A stretch of 22,758 nt of DNA. Origin: Segatella copri (GTDB lineage: Bacteria; Bacteroidota; Bacteroidia; Bacteroidales; Bacteroidaceae). Shown here piece by piece: positions 15,538-22,556 of this stretch. The notes under the pieces were generated by a model. The model saw only the letters and a list, made by a program, of their open reading frames with translations. It searched no databases and was not told the origin of the DNA. The position numbers and the translations under genes are program-made. Within the stretch, counting starts at the first letter, position 1. Each line of letters opens with the position of its first letter. The stretch covers positions 1 to 22,758 of the forward strand of contig NZ_JAHOEA010000056.1 in the NCBI RefSeq assembly GCF_019127135.1, read 5' to 3'.

Positions 15538-16898
15538 TTCATGTTTTCTCTATGTTGTTTCTTCAACTTGTTCATGTACCATGACATTACGATTGCAGCG
15601 ATGACTGCGGCCGAGAAGTCGGAGATAGGCATACTGTACCATACGCCGTCGATGTCCCAGATCATCGGAAGGAAAGCCAGAAGCGGCAGAAGGATGAGCA
15701 ACTGTCTCGACAAGGAGAGGAAGATGCTGATCTTTACCTTTCCGATGCACTGGAAGAAGTTGGTGATGACCATCTGGAATCCGATGACCGGGAAGCAGAA
15801 CATCACTACTCTGATCGCCTTAATGCCCAAGTCTATCAGCGTTTTATCCGTAGTAAAGAGTCTTGCGCAGTAGTAAGGCAGGAACATCGCTATCAGCCAT
15901 CCCGTTACCATGATGGCGGTGGCAGCAATGATGCTCAGGTTCAATACGCGCATCAGTCGGTCCAGTTTCTGTGCTCCGTAATTGTAGCCGGCGATAGGCT
16001 GCATTCCTTGGTTTACGCCGAATACGAACATCACGAACACCATTGCAATACCATTGGCTATTCCGTAGGCACCCACGGAGAGGTCGCCTCCGAAACGCAC
16101 CAGCTGGTTGTTGATGAAGATGACGATGATGCAAGCGCACACGTTCATCAGGAACGGCGAAATGCCGATGGCGAGGATGTTATCTACGAGTTTCCTCTTC
16201 AGTTTGTAGATTCCTTTCTTGAAGTGGAGCAGCTCGCTCTTGTTGCTGAAGAGCTTGAACTGCCACATCAGCGCCATCAGCTGCGATAGGATGGTGGCGA
16301 TGGCGGCACCCTGTATTCCCCATTTGAAGACGAGGATGAAGAGGGCATCCAGTATCACGTTCATCACCACCGTGAAGATGGTGGCGTACATCGCCTGCTT
16401 GGGCTTGCTCGCTGCTCGGAGCAGGGCGTTCATGCCGAAATACATGTGGCTCACCACATTGCCCAGCAGGATGATGACCATATACTCATGGGCATAGATG
16501 AGCGTCTGGTCGCTAGCTCCGAAGAATCTCAGGATAGGGTCGAGGAAGAGCAGACAGATGATGCTCAGTCCGATACCGATGATGAGATTCAGAGAAATCG
16601 TGTTACCCAGAATGTTTTGCGCTGTGGCATAATCTTTTTGTCCCAACTTCACGCTGATGGCAGTAGACGCTCCTACGCCTACACCGGCTCCGAAGGCAGC
16701 GGTGAGGTTCATGAAGGGGAAGGTGATGGCGAGACCAGAAATGGCCATGGCTCCTACACCCTGACCGATGAATACTCGGTCTACGATGTTGTAGAGTGAG
16801 GCGGCGGTCATCGCAATCATCGCTGGCAAGGCATACTGAACGAGCAGCTTGCCCACCGGCTTCGTACCTAATTCTAATGTTGCTTGTTTATTTTCCAT
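15525..16898 (-). CDS. MATE family efflux transporter
   Basis: The 457-residue inner-membrane protein has about 12 hydrophobic segments. It begins with the typical MATE N-terminus LLVQYALPAMIAMTAASLYN followed by VDRVFIGQGVGAMAISGLAI, and its second half has the matching VFGVNQGMQPIAGYNYGAQK. MATE proteins exchange Na+ or H+ for drugs or metabolites. The closest type by eye is the MepA/DinF-like group. It is the first gene of a minus-strand run that includes the kinase-like gene, purT, the ketoisomerase and the acetyltransferase. Because of that context it could export a small metabolite, but no substrate can be inferred. The C-terminal residues KVNS are encoded by a GTTAAC repeat. Confidence 0.9.
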   Translation of the reverse strand: MENKQATLELGTKPVGKLLVQYALPAMIAMTAASLYNIVDRVFIGQGVGAMAISGLAITFPFMNLTAAFGAGVGVGASTAISVKLGQKDYATAQNILGNTISLNLIIGIGLSIICLLFLDPILRFFGASDQTLIYAHEYMVIILLGNVVSHMYFGMNALLRAASKPKQAMYATIFTVVMNVILDALFILVFKWGIQGAAIATILSQLMALMWQFKLFSNKSELLHFKKGIYKLKRKLVDNILAIGISPFLMNVCACIIVIFINNQLVRFGGDLSVGAYGIANGIAMVFVMFVFGVNQGMQPIAGYNYGAQKLDRLMRVLNLSIIAATAIMVTGWLIAMFLPYYCARLFTTDKTLIDLGIKAIRVVMFCFPVIGFQMVITNFFQCIGKVKISIFLSLSRQLLILLPLLAFLPMIWDIDGVWYSMPISDFSAAVIAAIVMSWYMNKLKKQHRENMKVNS

Positions 16899-16970
16899 TA
16901 TGTCTTTTTATTGCCTCGTAGACGCTCGCCCTGCTTCTTTCTGAAACCAGCCGCGGCGGCTACTTGTCTG

Positions 16971-16978
16971 CAAAAGTA
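16971..16978 (-). promoter_or_regulatory. Candidate -7 box for the MATE operon
   Basis: On the minus strand TACTTTTG fits TAnnTTTG and lies 72 bases before the MATE start. No good -33 box is present at the usual spacing. Confidence 0.4.
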
Positions 16979-17050
16979 CAAAAAATATCTGATACCTTAT
17001 TATATATATGAGAAAAACTTGCATTTCTCGATAAAAACTTCTCTTTTCCT

Positions 17051-17081
17051 TTGGCGTTTTCGTACAATTTCTGTACTTTTG
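17051..17081 (+). promoter_or_regulatory. Promoter for the S8 protease operon
   Basis: TTGG at 17051-17054, then 19 bases, then TACTTTTG at 17074-17081. The spacing is the same as at the other strong candidates in this window. It gives a leader of about 80 bases. Confidence 0.65.
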
Positions 17082-17167
17082 TACTTTAGAATAAACAATT
17101 CAACTCATTAACAAATGCAATACAGAAAATTGCAGCAACAACAATAACAAACCGGACTACCGATATA

Positions 17168-18622
17168 ATGATGAAAAAATATTTAATGCTTTATGCATTC
17201 TTAATGACCGCTCTCTCTTTGTTTGCTCGCGAAGACAGGGTTAGCAATTTTGAGCAGCTGATGCGGTTGCCCCGCATCGCCGAAACCGATATGGTGTCGT
17301 ATCCGGGAGGCAAGTGTATGCTGTATCGTCTTTATCTCAGAGACAAAGACCTCAGTCACACTCCCTTTTCGGTAAGTCGCCCTGCAGATTTTCTCTCTTC
17401 CCGTTCCATAGAACGCAGAAAGAGACAGAATCTGCCCATCGATGTTACCGATTTGCCTGTGGCTCCTGCTTATGAGCAGGCTGTAAGCGATGCAGGCATC
17501 GAGATTGTGGGCAAGAGCAAGTGGAACAATACCCTGCTGGTCCGCATTCATAAGGAGAAGGAACTCCGCAAACTGGATGAACTAGATTTCATCACCCGGA
17601 AGATGAAAGTCTTCTCTGCTCCCGATTCTGTCAGTCAGCGCATCAGAAGCAGTGTGCGCAAGGGCCTGAACGATTGGGTTGGTGGAGTAGGCGAATATGG
17701 TGCTGCCGATGCGCAGATCCAGTCGCTCAACGGCAAGCGCATGCATGCTGCCGGATATTTAGGCAGGGGAATGATGATTGCTGTTTTCGACGGTGGATTC
17801 ATGAATGTGGATAAGATTCCGGCGCTGCATGATATAAAACTGGCGGGCGTAAGGGACTTTGTGGTTCCTCAATCCAAGAATGTTTTTGCCGAGATGGAGC
17901 ATGGAACGATGGTGCTTTCTACCGTGGCAGCCAACGAACCCGACAGATTCGTGGGGGTGGCGCCTAATGCTCAATATCTGCTGGTGCGCTGTGAAGATGA
18001 GCGCACAGAGAGTCTGGCTGAAGAGGATTACTGGGCTTTTGCCGCTGAATATGCTGACAGTTGTGGCGTGGATGTCATCAATTCCTCGCTGGGCTATCAT
18101 GGCTTCGATGATGCGTCAACCAACCATCATTATTATGAGCAGGATGGCAATTCTACCCTCATCTCCCGCACCGCTTCGATGTGTGCTGACAAGGGAATCA
18201 TCTGTGTCAATTCTGCCGGAAACGACGGAATGGGAAGCTGGAAGAAAATCAATTTCCCTGCCGATGCACGCAATATCCTTACCGTGGGAAGCGTGAACGA
18301 AATGGGCGAGAATGCGGCTTTCAGTGCCGTGGGACCTACTGCTGACGGCAGAATCAAGCCTGATGTGATGGCTTACGGAAGTCCTACCTGCGTGATTACG
18401 GGCCGTGGAAATATCATCAATGATAACGGAACGTCTTTCTCATCTCCGCTCATCGCCGGAATGGTGGCGTGTCTCTGGCAGGCTTTGCCTCAGAAAACGG
18501 CTAAGCAGATTATGAAACTCGTGAGATTGGCTGGCGATAATCAGCAGCACCCCGATAATGTTTTCGGATATGGTGTGCCTGATTTCTGGAAGGCTTATCA
18601 GATGGGGAAAGCGATTAAGTAA
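17168..18622 (+). CDS. Secreted subtilisin-like (S8) serine peptidase
   Basis: The 484-residue protein begins with a Sec signal peptide (MMKKYLMLYAFLMTALSLFA, cut near residue 20). A propeptide-like region of about 150 residues follows, then a complete S8 catalytic domain: Asp208 in MIAVFDGGF, His245 in EMEHGTMVLS, the oxyanion Asn352 in NSAGNDG, and the nucleophile Ser423 in NGTSFSSPLIAG. All four key residues are present, so it should be active. It ends directly after the catalytic domain. There is no recognisable type IX C-terminal sorting domain, which suggests a periplasmic location rather than surface delivery. Similar proteins are common in Bacteroidota but their targets are unknown. 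It is followed by a repeat-rich 123-base gap and then xseA. Confidence 0.88.
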   Translation: MMKKYLMLYAFLMTALSLFAREDRVSNFEQLMRLPRIAETDMVSYPGGKCMLYRLYLRDKDLSHTPFSVSRPADFLSSRSIERRKRQNLPIDVTDLPVAPAYEQAVSDAGIEIVGKSKWNNTLLVRIHKEKELRKLDELDFITRKMKVFSAPDSVSQRIRSSVRKGLNDWVGGVGEYGAADAQIQSLNGKRMHAAGYLGRGMMIAVFDGGFMNVDKIPALHDIKLAGVRDFVVPQSKNVFAEMEHGTMVLSTVAANEPDRFVGVAPNAQYLLVRCEDERTESLAEEDYWAFAAEYADSCGVDVINSSLGYHGFDDASTNHHYYEQDGNSTLISRTASMCADKGIICVNSAGNDGMGSWKKINFPADARNILTVGSVNEMGENAAFSAVGPTADGRIKPDVMAYGSPTCVITGRGNIINDNGTSFSSPLIAGMVACLWQALPQKTAKQIMKLVRLAGDNQQHPDNVFGYGVPDFWKAYQMGKAIK

Positions 18623-18658
18623 ACTTGGAACTTTGAACTTGGAACATTGAACTTTATG
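18623..18658. repeat. GAACTTT array directly after the protease stop
   Basis: ACTTGGAACTTTGAACTTGG leads into GAACATTGAACTTTATG. It is an inverted, imperfect copy of the AAAGTTC array at 18721-18755. Together they can fold into a stem of about 35 bases around a 62-base loop. Confidence 0.75.
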
Positions 18659-18720
18659 ATTAGCTTTGCTGCTATATGATAAGGGAAGTTCCAGGGGGCT
18701 AAGTACCAAGTAATAGTATT

Positions 18721-18755
18721 CATAAAGTTCAAAGTTCAAAGCTCAATGTTCAAAG
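18721..18755. repeat. AAAGTTC array containing the xseA start codon
   Basis: CATAAAGTTCAAAGTTCAAA continues as GCTCAATGTTCAAAG. The ATG at 18746-18748 is the xseA start, and the repeat encodes the first residues Met-Phe-Lys. The lutC upstream array shares the same opening 21 bases. Confidence 0.8.
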
Positions 18756-20050
18756 TAAAAAGATGTTCTCTCTATGAATTAAACTCGATGGTCCGCGACG
18801 TCATTTCGATGTCCTTGCCCGACAGCTATTGGGTGGAAGCGGAACTCTCCGAGGCTCGCGAGGGCTACGGAGGCCACTGCTATCTGGAACTCATCGAGAA
18901 GGATGAGCGGTCTAATACGCCCATTGCCAAGGCGCATGCCTCCTGCTGGCGAAACCGATGGATGTTCATCAAGCCGAATTTTGAGCGCATCACCGGACAG
19001 CGTATTCATGCCGGAATGAAAGTGCTGCTGAAAGTGCACGCTCAGTTTCATGAGAACTATGGTTTCTCATGGATTGTTGACGATATTGACCCTAACTATA
19101 CGATGGGTGATATGGCGCGCAAGCGACTGGAAATCATCAATACACTGAAAGCAGAGGGGGTGTTCGAACTTCAGAAGGAGTTGGTGCTCCCGATGTTCTG
19201 TCAGCGCATCGCCGTCATTTCCAGTGCTACGGCTGCTGGATATGGTGATTTCTGCAACCAGCTTGCCGATAATGATTATGGTCTGCAGTTTCAAACCCGC
19301 CTCTTTCCGGCTACGATGCAGGGCGAGGGGGTAGAGCAGAGCGTGATTGCTGCCCTTGACAGTATCAATGCCGAATGGGAGCAGTTTGATTGCGTGGTCA
19401 TCATCCGTGGCGGTGGTGCAACGAGCGACCTCTCGGGTTTCGACACCTTGGCGCTTGCTGAGAATGTGGCAAACTTCCCGCTGCCTATCATCACGGGAAT
19501 AGGACATGAAAGGGACGAGAGTGTGCTGGATATGATTTCTTTCCAACGTGTAAAGACACCGACAGCCGCTGCCGCCTTCCTCGTCAACCATCTTACCGAG
19601 GTTTATGCTCGTGTAATGAATGCGCAGGAGGCCATTGTGCAGAATGTGAAGCATCGTCTGCAGGTGGAGAAGATGAGGCTAGACAGACTGAGCAACACGA
19701 TTCCTGTTCAGTTTTCACTGGTGAAGACGAAGCAGGGTGCTTATCTCGACCGTCTGATGAGCCGTTTAAGCACAAATGTCCAGTCGAAAATATCGGAAGC
19801 CGAGCGCCATTTCGAGATTCTTTCCCAGAATATCCAGCCGATATTGGAAAGAAAAATGCTCAATGAGAGTCATCGTCTTCAGCTTCTTCAGCAGCGCATC
19901 CAGGCGCAAGACCCCGAGTTGTTGCTGAAACGCGGTTACAGCATTACGCTGAAAGATGGCAAGAGCATCCGTTCTGCCTCAGAACTGAAGTCCGGCGACA
20001 TCATCGAAACGAGGTTTGCCGAGGACAATATTAAATCGGAAGTGAAATAA
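18746..20050 (+). CDS. xseA: Exodeoxyribonuclease VII large subunit
   Basis: The 434-residue catalytic subunit of exonuclease VII degrades single-stranded DNA to short oligonucleotides during repair. It has an N-terminal OB-fold (SYWVEAELSEAREGYGGHCY), the nuclease core with IAVISSATAAGYGDFCNQL, and the family block VVIIRGGGATSDLSGFDTLA followed by PIITGIGHERDESVLDMISF and KTPTAAAAFLV. A coiled-coil-rich region follows (about 280-390), ending in the typical LLKRGYSITLKDGKSI. The first six residues (MFKVKR) come partly from the upstream repeat and are not conserved in the family. The next SLYELNSMVRDVI is. It is probably cotranscribed with the protease or driven from an unseen promoter. Confidence 0.95.
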   Translation: MFKVKRCSLYELNSMVRDVISMSLPDSYWVEAELSEAREGYGGHCYLELIEKDERSNTPIAKAHASCWRNRWMFIKPNFERITGQRIHAGMKVLLKVHAQFHENYGFSWIVDDIDPNYTMGDMARKRLEIINTLKAEGVFELQKELVLPMFCQRIAVISSATAAGYGDFCNQLADNDYGLQFQTRLFPATMQGEGVEQSVIAALDSINAEWEQFDCVVIIRGGGATSDLSGFDTLALAENVANFPLPIITGIGHERDESVLDMISFQRVKTPTAAAAFLVNHLTEVYARVMNAQEAIVQNVKHRLQVEKMRLDRLSNTIPVQFSLVKTKQGAYLDRLMSRLSTNVQSKISEAERHFEILSQNIQPILERKMLNESHRLQLLQQRIQAQDPELLLKRGYSITLKDGKSIRSASELKSGDIIETRFAEDNIKSEVK

Positions 20051-20134
20051 TTCCCCATACGCCCTGAGACGTTAGGAATTTCCCATACGCCCTGAGGCAA
20101 TAGGAATTCCCCATACGCCCTAAGGCAATAGGAA
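20051..20134. repeat. Three 28-base tandem repeats starting at the xseA stop
   Basis: Units at 20051, 20079 and 20107 have the form TTCCCCATACGCCCTGAG then RCRWTAGGAA-like sequence. The first begins on the base after the xseA TAA. A fourth partial unit (TTCCCCATACGCCCTGAA) merges into the full module at 20135. The array seems to be serial duplication of the leading edge of that module. Confidence 0.85.
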
Positions 20135-20233
20135 TTCCCCATACGCCCTGAAAGGGCAGAAGCTCCTAGCCCAGGGCAACACCCTGGGTAATAAAGGACG
20201 CAAACCTGTCGCCCTGAAAGGGCAAAAGCTTTA
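20135..20233 (+). repeat. Full three-hairpin GCCCTGAAAGGGC module
   Basis: The order is GCCCTGAAAGGGC, AGAAGCTCCTAG, CCCAGGGCAACACCCTGGG, a 21-base linker with GGACGCAAACCTGTC, then GCCCTGAAAGGGC and AAAAGCTTT. The left arm at 3122-3214 has the same order and nearly the same linker. Here it separates xseA from xseB. Confidence 0.8.
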
Positions 20234-20242
20234 AAATATCCA

Positions 20243-20267
20243 CTGTTAACTGTTAACTCTGTTAACT
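20243..20267. repeat. GTTAAC array, copy 3
   Basis: CTGTTAACTGTTAACTCTG followed by TTAAC makes three GTTAAC palindromes, with a ten-base step before the last. It lies 20 bases upstream of the xseB start. Confidence 0.75.
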
Positions 20268-20286
20268 CCAAAACAAAAATAAAATT

Positions 20287-20481
20287 ATGGAAAAAGAAGA
20301 AATGAAATACGAACAAGCCGTAAGAGAGCTTGAGGAAATTGTAGAAAGAATGGAGAATGATGAACTGGATATCGACCAGCTCTCCGAGCAGTTGAAGCGT
20401 GCCAAAACCTTGGTGAAGCTCTGCAAGGACAAGCTCACCAAGACTGATGAGGAAATCAAAAAGCTCCTCAGCGAGGATTGA
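20287..20481 (+). CDS. xseB: Exodeoxyribonuclease VII small subunit
   Basis: The 64-residue, highly charged helical protein binds the coiled-coil of XseA. MKYEQAVRELEEIVERMEND and the following ELDIDQLSEQLKRAKTLVKL are the XseB signature, and the length is usual. Several copies attach to each large subunit and are needed for activity. It is 236 bases from xseA, an unusually long gap for these partners, and the gap is almost entirely repeats. Whether it is still cotranscribed is uncertain. Confidence 0.93.
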   Translation: MEKEEMKYEQAVRELEEIVERMENDELDIDQLSEQLKRAKTLVKLCKDKLTKTDEEIKKLLSED

Positions 20482-20598
20482 TCCGCTAAAAGGACCGGCG
20501 CAAGAACGAAAAAGAACCCATAAATTGGCAAAAATATGCCTCAAAATGGCGGAAATACGTAAAATAATAACGTTTCTACTAAAATTATTGTAAAATAG

Positions 20599-20629
20599 TT
20601 GCAGATTAATAGAATATTTTGTACTTTTG
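20599..20629 (+). promoter_or_regulatory. ilvE promoter
   Basis: TTGC at 20599-20602, then 19 bases, then TACTTTTG at 20622-20629. The start codon is 39 bases downstream. The rest of the 187-base gap after xseB shows no gene. Confidence 0.65.
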
Positions 20630-20668
20630 CATTCAAAATATTAGTAGAACATTAAAAATATAGATGTT

Positions 20669-21685
20669 ATGAAAGACTTAGATTGGTCTAATTTGTCATT
20701 TGGCTATCGCCAGACTGACTACAATGTTCGCTGTTACTATCGCGACGGCAAATGGGGCGAAATAGAAGTTTGCTCTGATGAGTATTTGAAATTACACATG
20801 GCTGCAACCTGTCTGCACTATGGCCAGGAGGCATTCGAGGGCTTGAAGGCTTATCGTTGCCCAGACGGTAAGGTGCGCGTGTTCCGTATGGACGAGAACG
20901 CTAAGCGCTTGCAGAGCACATGTCGCGGCATTCTGATGCCAGAGGTGCCTACAGAAATGTTCGAGGAAATGGTGAAGAAGGTGGTTCGCCTCAACCAGGA
21001 GTGGATTCCTACCTACGAGAGTGGTGCTACGCTCTATATCCGTCCGCTGCTCATCGGTACAAGTGCTCAGGTGGGTGTTCATCCTTCTAAGGAGTATTGC
21101 TTCCTTATCTTCGTAACTCCAGTGGGTCCATACTTCAAGGGTGGATTCTCTACCAACCCATACGTCATCATCCGCGATTTCGACCGCTCTGCTCCTCTCG
21201 GAACAGGTATCTATAAGGTGGGTGGAAACTATGCTGCTTCCCTCAGAGCCAACAATATCGCTCACGAGAAGGGTTATGCCTGCGAGTTCTATCTCGACGC
21301 TAAGGAGAAGAAATACATGGATGAGTGTGGTGCTGCCAACTTCTTCGGAATCAAGAACAATACATACGTTACTCCTAAGAGTACATCTATCCTCCCTTCT
21401 ATCACCAACAAGAGCTTGATGCAGTTGGCTGAGGACCTCGGTATGAAGGTTGAACGCCGTCAGATTCCTGAGGATGAGCTGGATACTTTCGAGGAGGCTG
21501 GTGCATGCGGTACTGCTGCCGTAATCAGTCCTATCAGCTACATTGACGACTTGGATACAGGCAAGCGCTACAACTTCGGTGAGAAGCCAGGTCCTATCTC
21601 TAAGCACCTCTATGATACGCTCCGCGGAATCCAGTATGGTACCATCGAGGACAAGCATGGTTGGACAACCGTAGTTATTGAGTAA
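20669..21685 (+). CDS. ilvE: Branched-chain amino acid aminotransferase
   Basis: The 338-residue PLP fold-type IV aminotransferase performs the last step of leucine, isoleucine and valine synthesis using glutamate. The PLP lysine is Lys183 in IYKVGGNYAASL. Other landmarks are CLHYGQEAFEGLKAYRCPDG, LYIRPLLIGTSAQVGV, MDECGAANFFGI and the phosphate-binding ACGTAAVISPIS. Length and motifs match the longer, eukaryote-like BCAT branch rather than the roughly 310-residue enterobacterial IlvE. It is a single-gene unit with its own promoter and intrinsic terminator. Confidence 0.95.
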   Translation: MKDLDWSNLSFGYRQTDYNVRCYYRDGKWGEIEVCSDEYLKLHMAATCLHYGQEAFEGLKAYRCPDGKVRVFRMDENAKRLQSTCRGILMPEVPTEMFEEMVKKVVRLNQEWIPTYESGATLYIRPLLIGTSAQVGVHPSKEYCFLIFVTPVGPYFKGGFSTNPYVIIRDFDRSAPLGTGIYKVGGNYAASLRANNIAHEKGYACEFYLDAKEKKYMDECGAANFFGIKNNTYVTPKSTSILPSITNKSLMQLAEDLGMKVERRQIPEDELDTFEEAGACGTAAVISPISYIDDLDTGKRYNFGEKPGPISKHLYDTLRGIQYGTIEDKHGWTTVVIE

Positions 21686-21740
21686 TCAATGACTTCTTTA
21701 TTGCGTAAAAACCAATATTAGAAATATAATTATGATCAGG

Positions 21741-21779
21741 GCACTTTGAGGAGTTCACGCTCCTTGGAGTGCTTTTTTT
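21741..21779 (+). terminator. Intrinsic terminator after ilvE
   Basis: GCACTTTGAGGAG pairs with CTCCTTGGAGTGC through a TTCACG loop (13 pairs, three of them G-U), followed by seven Ts. It closes the ilvE transcript 55 bases after the stop. Confidence 0.8.
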
Positions 21780-21791
21780 ATGTCTTTTTTC

Positions 21792-21822
21792 TTGGAAGTT
21801 TCATAAAAATATCGTAACTTTG
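21792..21822 (+). promoter_or_regulatory. Promoter for the DUF4160/DUF2442 pair
   Basis: TTGG at 21792-21795, 19 bases, then TAACTTTG at 21815-21822, a full consensus match. The start codon is 34 bases downstream. Confidence 0.7.
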
Positions 21823-21856
21823 CCCGCAGAAATATAACTTCTTAAATAAAGAGGAT

Positions 21857-22111
21857 ATGAGTCCTAAATTTAAAGAAATAAATGGCTTTGTGTTCAAGAT
21901 CTATTCCAATGAGGAAAAGAGAATGCATATTCATGTCGTTAAGGCCGAAAATGAAGCAAAGTATTGGCTTGAACCCAATATTGAACTAGCAGAAAATTTC
22001 GGATTCAATACTAAAGAATTAAGTTTTATAGAAAAAATACTTAAAGATTATGGAGACGATTTTAAAATCAAATTCGCAAGACACACAGGTAAGCGTCTTG
22101 ATGATAAATGA
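21857..22111 (+). CDS. DUF4160 domain small protein
   Basis: The 84-residue protein (MSPKFKEINGFVFKIYSNEE, then KRMHIHVVKAENEAKYWLEP) fits the DUF4160 family, known for the short strand-turn-HIHV motif and the later ELSFIEKILKDYGDDFKIKF helix. It has no signal peptide or membrane segment. DUF4160 genes usually precede a DUF2442 gene, as here, where the stop overlaps the next gene. The pair has its own promoter and terminator, an autonomous arrangement reminiscent of toxin-antitoxin modules. Biochemical function is unknown, and the base composition is more AT-rich than the neighbouring genes, suggesting acquisition. Confidence 0.75.
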   Translation: MSPKFKEINGFVFKIYSNEEKRMHIHVVKAENEAKYWLEPNIELAENFGFNTKELSFIEKILKDYGDDFKIKFARHTGKRLDDK

Positions 22112-22334
22112 TAAAGGCATTATGCTTTCTGTGAAAGGAAACGATTATTTCATATCTTATAATCGGATTCCTTGGATGAAGAATGCATGTATTTCTGATG
22201 CTCTTGATGTGCAGATGAGTGGAAGGAATGCCATAGAGTGGCCTAAATTGGATGTAGATTTAGAAATAGAGAGTTTAAAGCATCCTGAGCGTTATCCTCT
22301 TATTATGAAGAGAAATGAAATGGAAGTTTTATAG
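22101..22334 (+). CDS. DUF2442 domain small protein
   Basis: The protein reads MINDKGIMLSVKGNDYFISY, then NRIPWMKNA, IEWPKLDVDLEIESL and a short tail. It matches the DUF2442 pattern of a small beta-rich domain ending in W-P-x-L-D-x-D-L. The start at 22101 (77 residues) overlaps DUF4160 by 11 bases. An in-frame ATG at 22050 would give 94 residues but a 62-base overlap. The later start is preferred, though the residues QVSVL just before it could belong to the first strand of the fold. It is translationally coupled to DUF4160, and a strong terminator follows 18 bases after the stop. Confidence 0.7.
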   Translation: MINDKGIMLSVKGNDYFISYNRIPWMKNACISDALDVQMSGRNAIEWPKLDVDLEIESLKHPERYPLIMKRNEMEVL

Positions 22335-22351
22335 AGTCTCAAATAAAAACA

Positions 22352-22398
22352 CAGAAAGCCTCTCAGCATCGTTTTGCTGAGAGGCTTTCTGCCTTTTT
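22352..22398 (+). terminator. Strong intrinsic terminator
   Basis: CAGAAAGCCTCTCAGCA pairs perfectly with TGCTGAGAGGCTTTCTG around a TCGTTT loop, 17 bp in all, followed by CCTTTTT. It ends the DUF4160/DUF2442 transcript. Confidence 0.9.
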
Positions 22399-22404
22399 AT
22401 GCCT

Positions 22405-22435
22405 GGGGGTTAACAGAGTTAACAGTTAACAGCTG
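22405..22435. repeat. GTTAAC array, copy 4 (inverted orientation)
   Basis: GGGGGTTAACAGAGTTAACA then GTTAACAGCTG is the reverse complement of the copy 3 type. It faces copy 5 across 91 bases and could form a stem of about 27 bp with it. Confidence 0.75.
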
Positions 22436-22526
22436 TTTTTTTCGATACTCCCCCTCGCGCGTACCTTATTATAATATAATATATATATACTTATTTTTAT
22501 ATGTGTGTGGGGTACCATGCATTTTT

Positions 22527-22556
22527 GGGGTGTTAACTGTTAACCTGTTAACCCCT
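22527..22556. repeat. GTTAAC array, copy 5
   Basis: GGGGTGTTAACTGTTAACCT is followed by a third GTTAAC and CCCCT. It shares 26 consecutive bases with copy 1, more than 10 kb away. Confidence 0.75.

Noticed and set aside
20051..20134. Possible CRISPR array (28-base repeats)
   Set aside because: Units are directly adjacent with no unique spacers, and no cas genes are present, so it is a plain tandem repeat.
20792..21658. Open frame of 288 codons antisense to the aminotransferase
   Set aside because: The sense strand carries the complete PLP enzyme motifs, so the antisense frame is a shadow.
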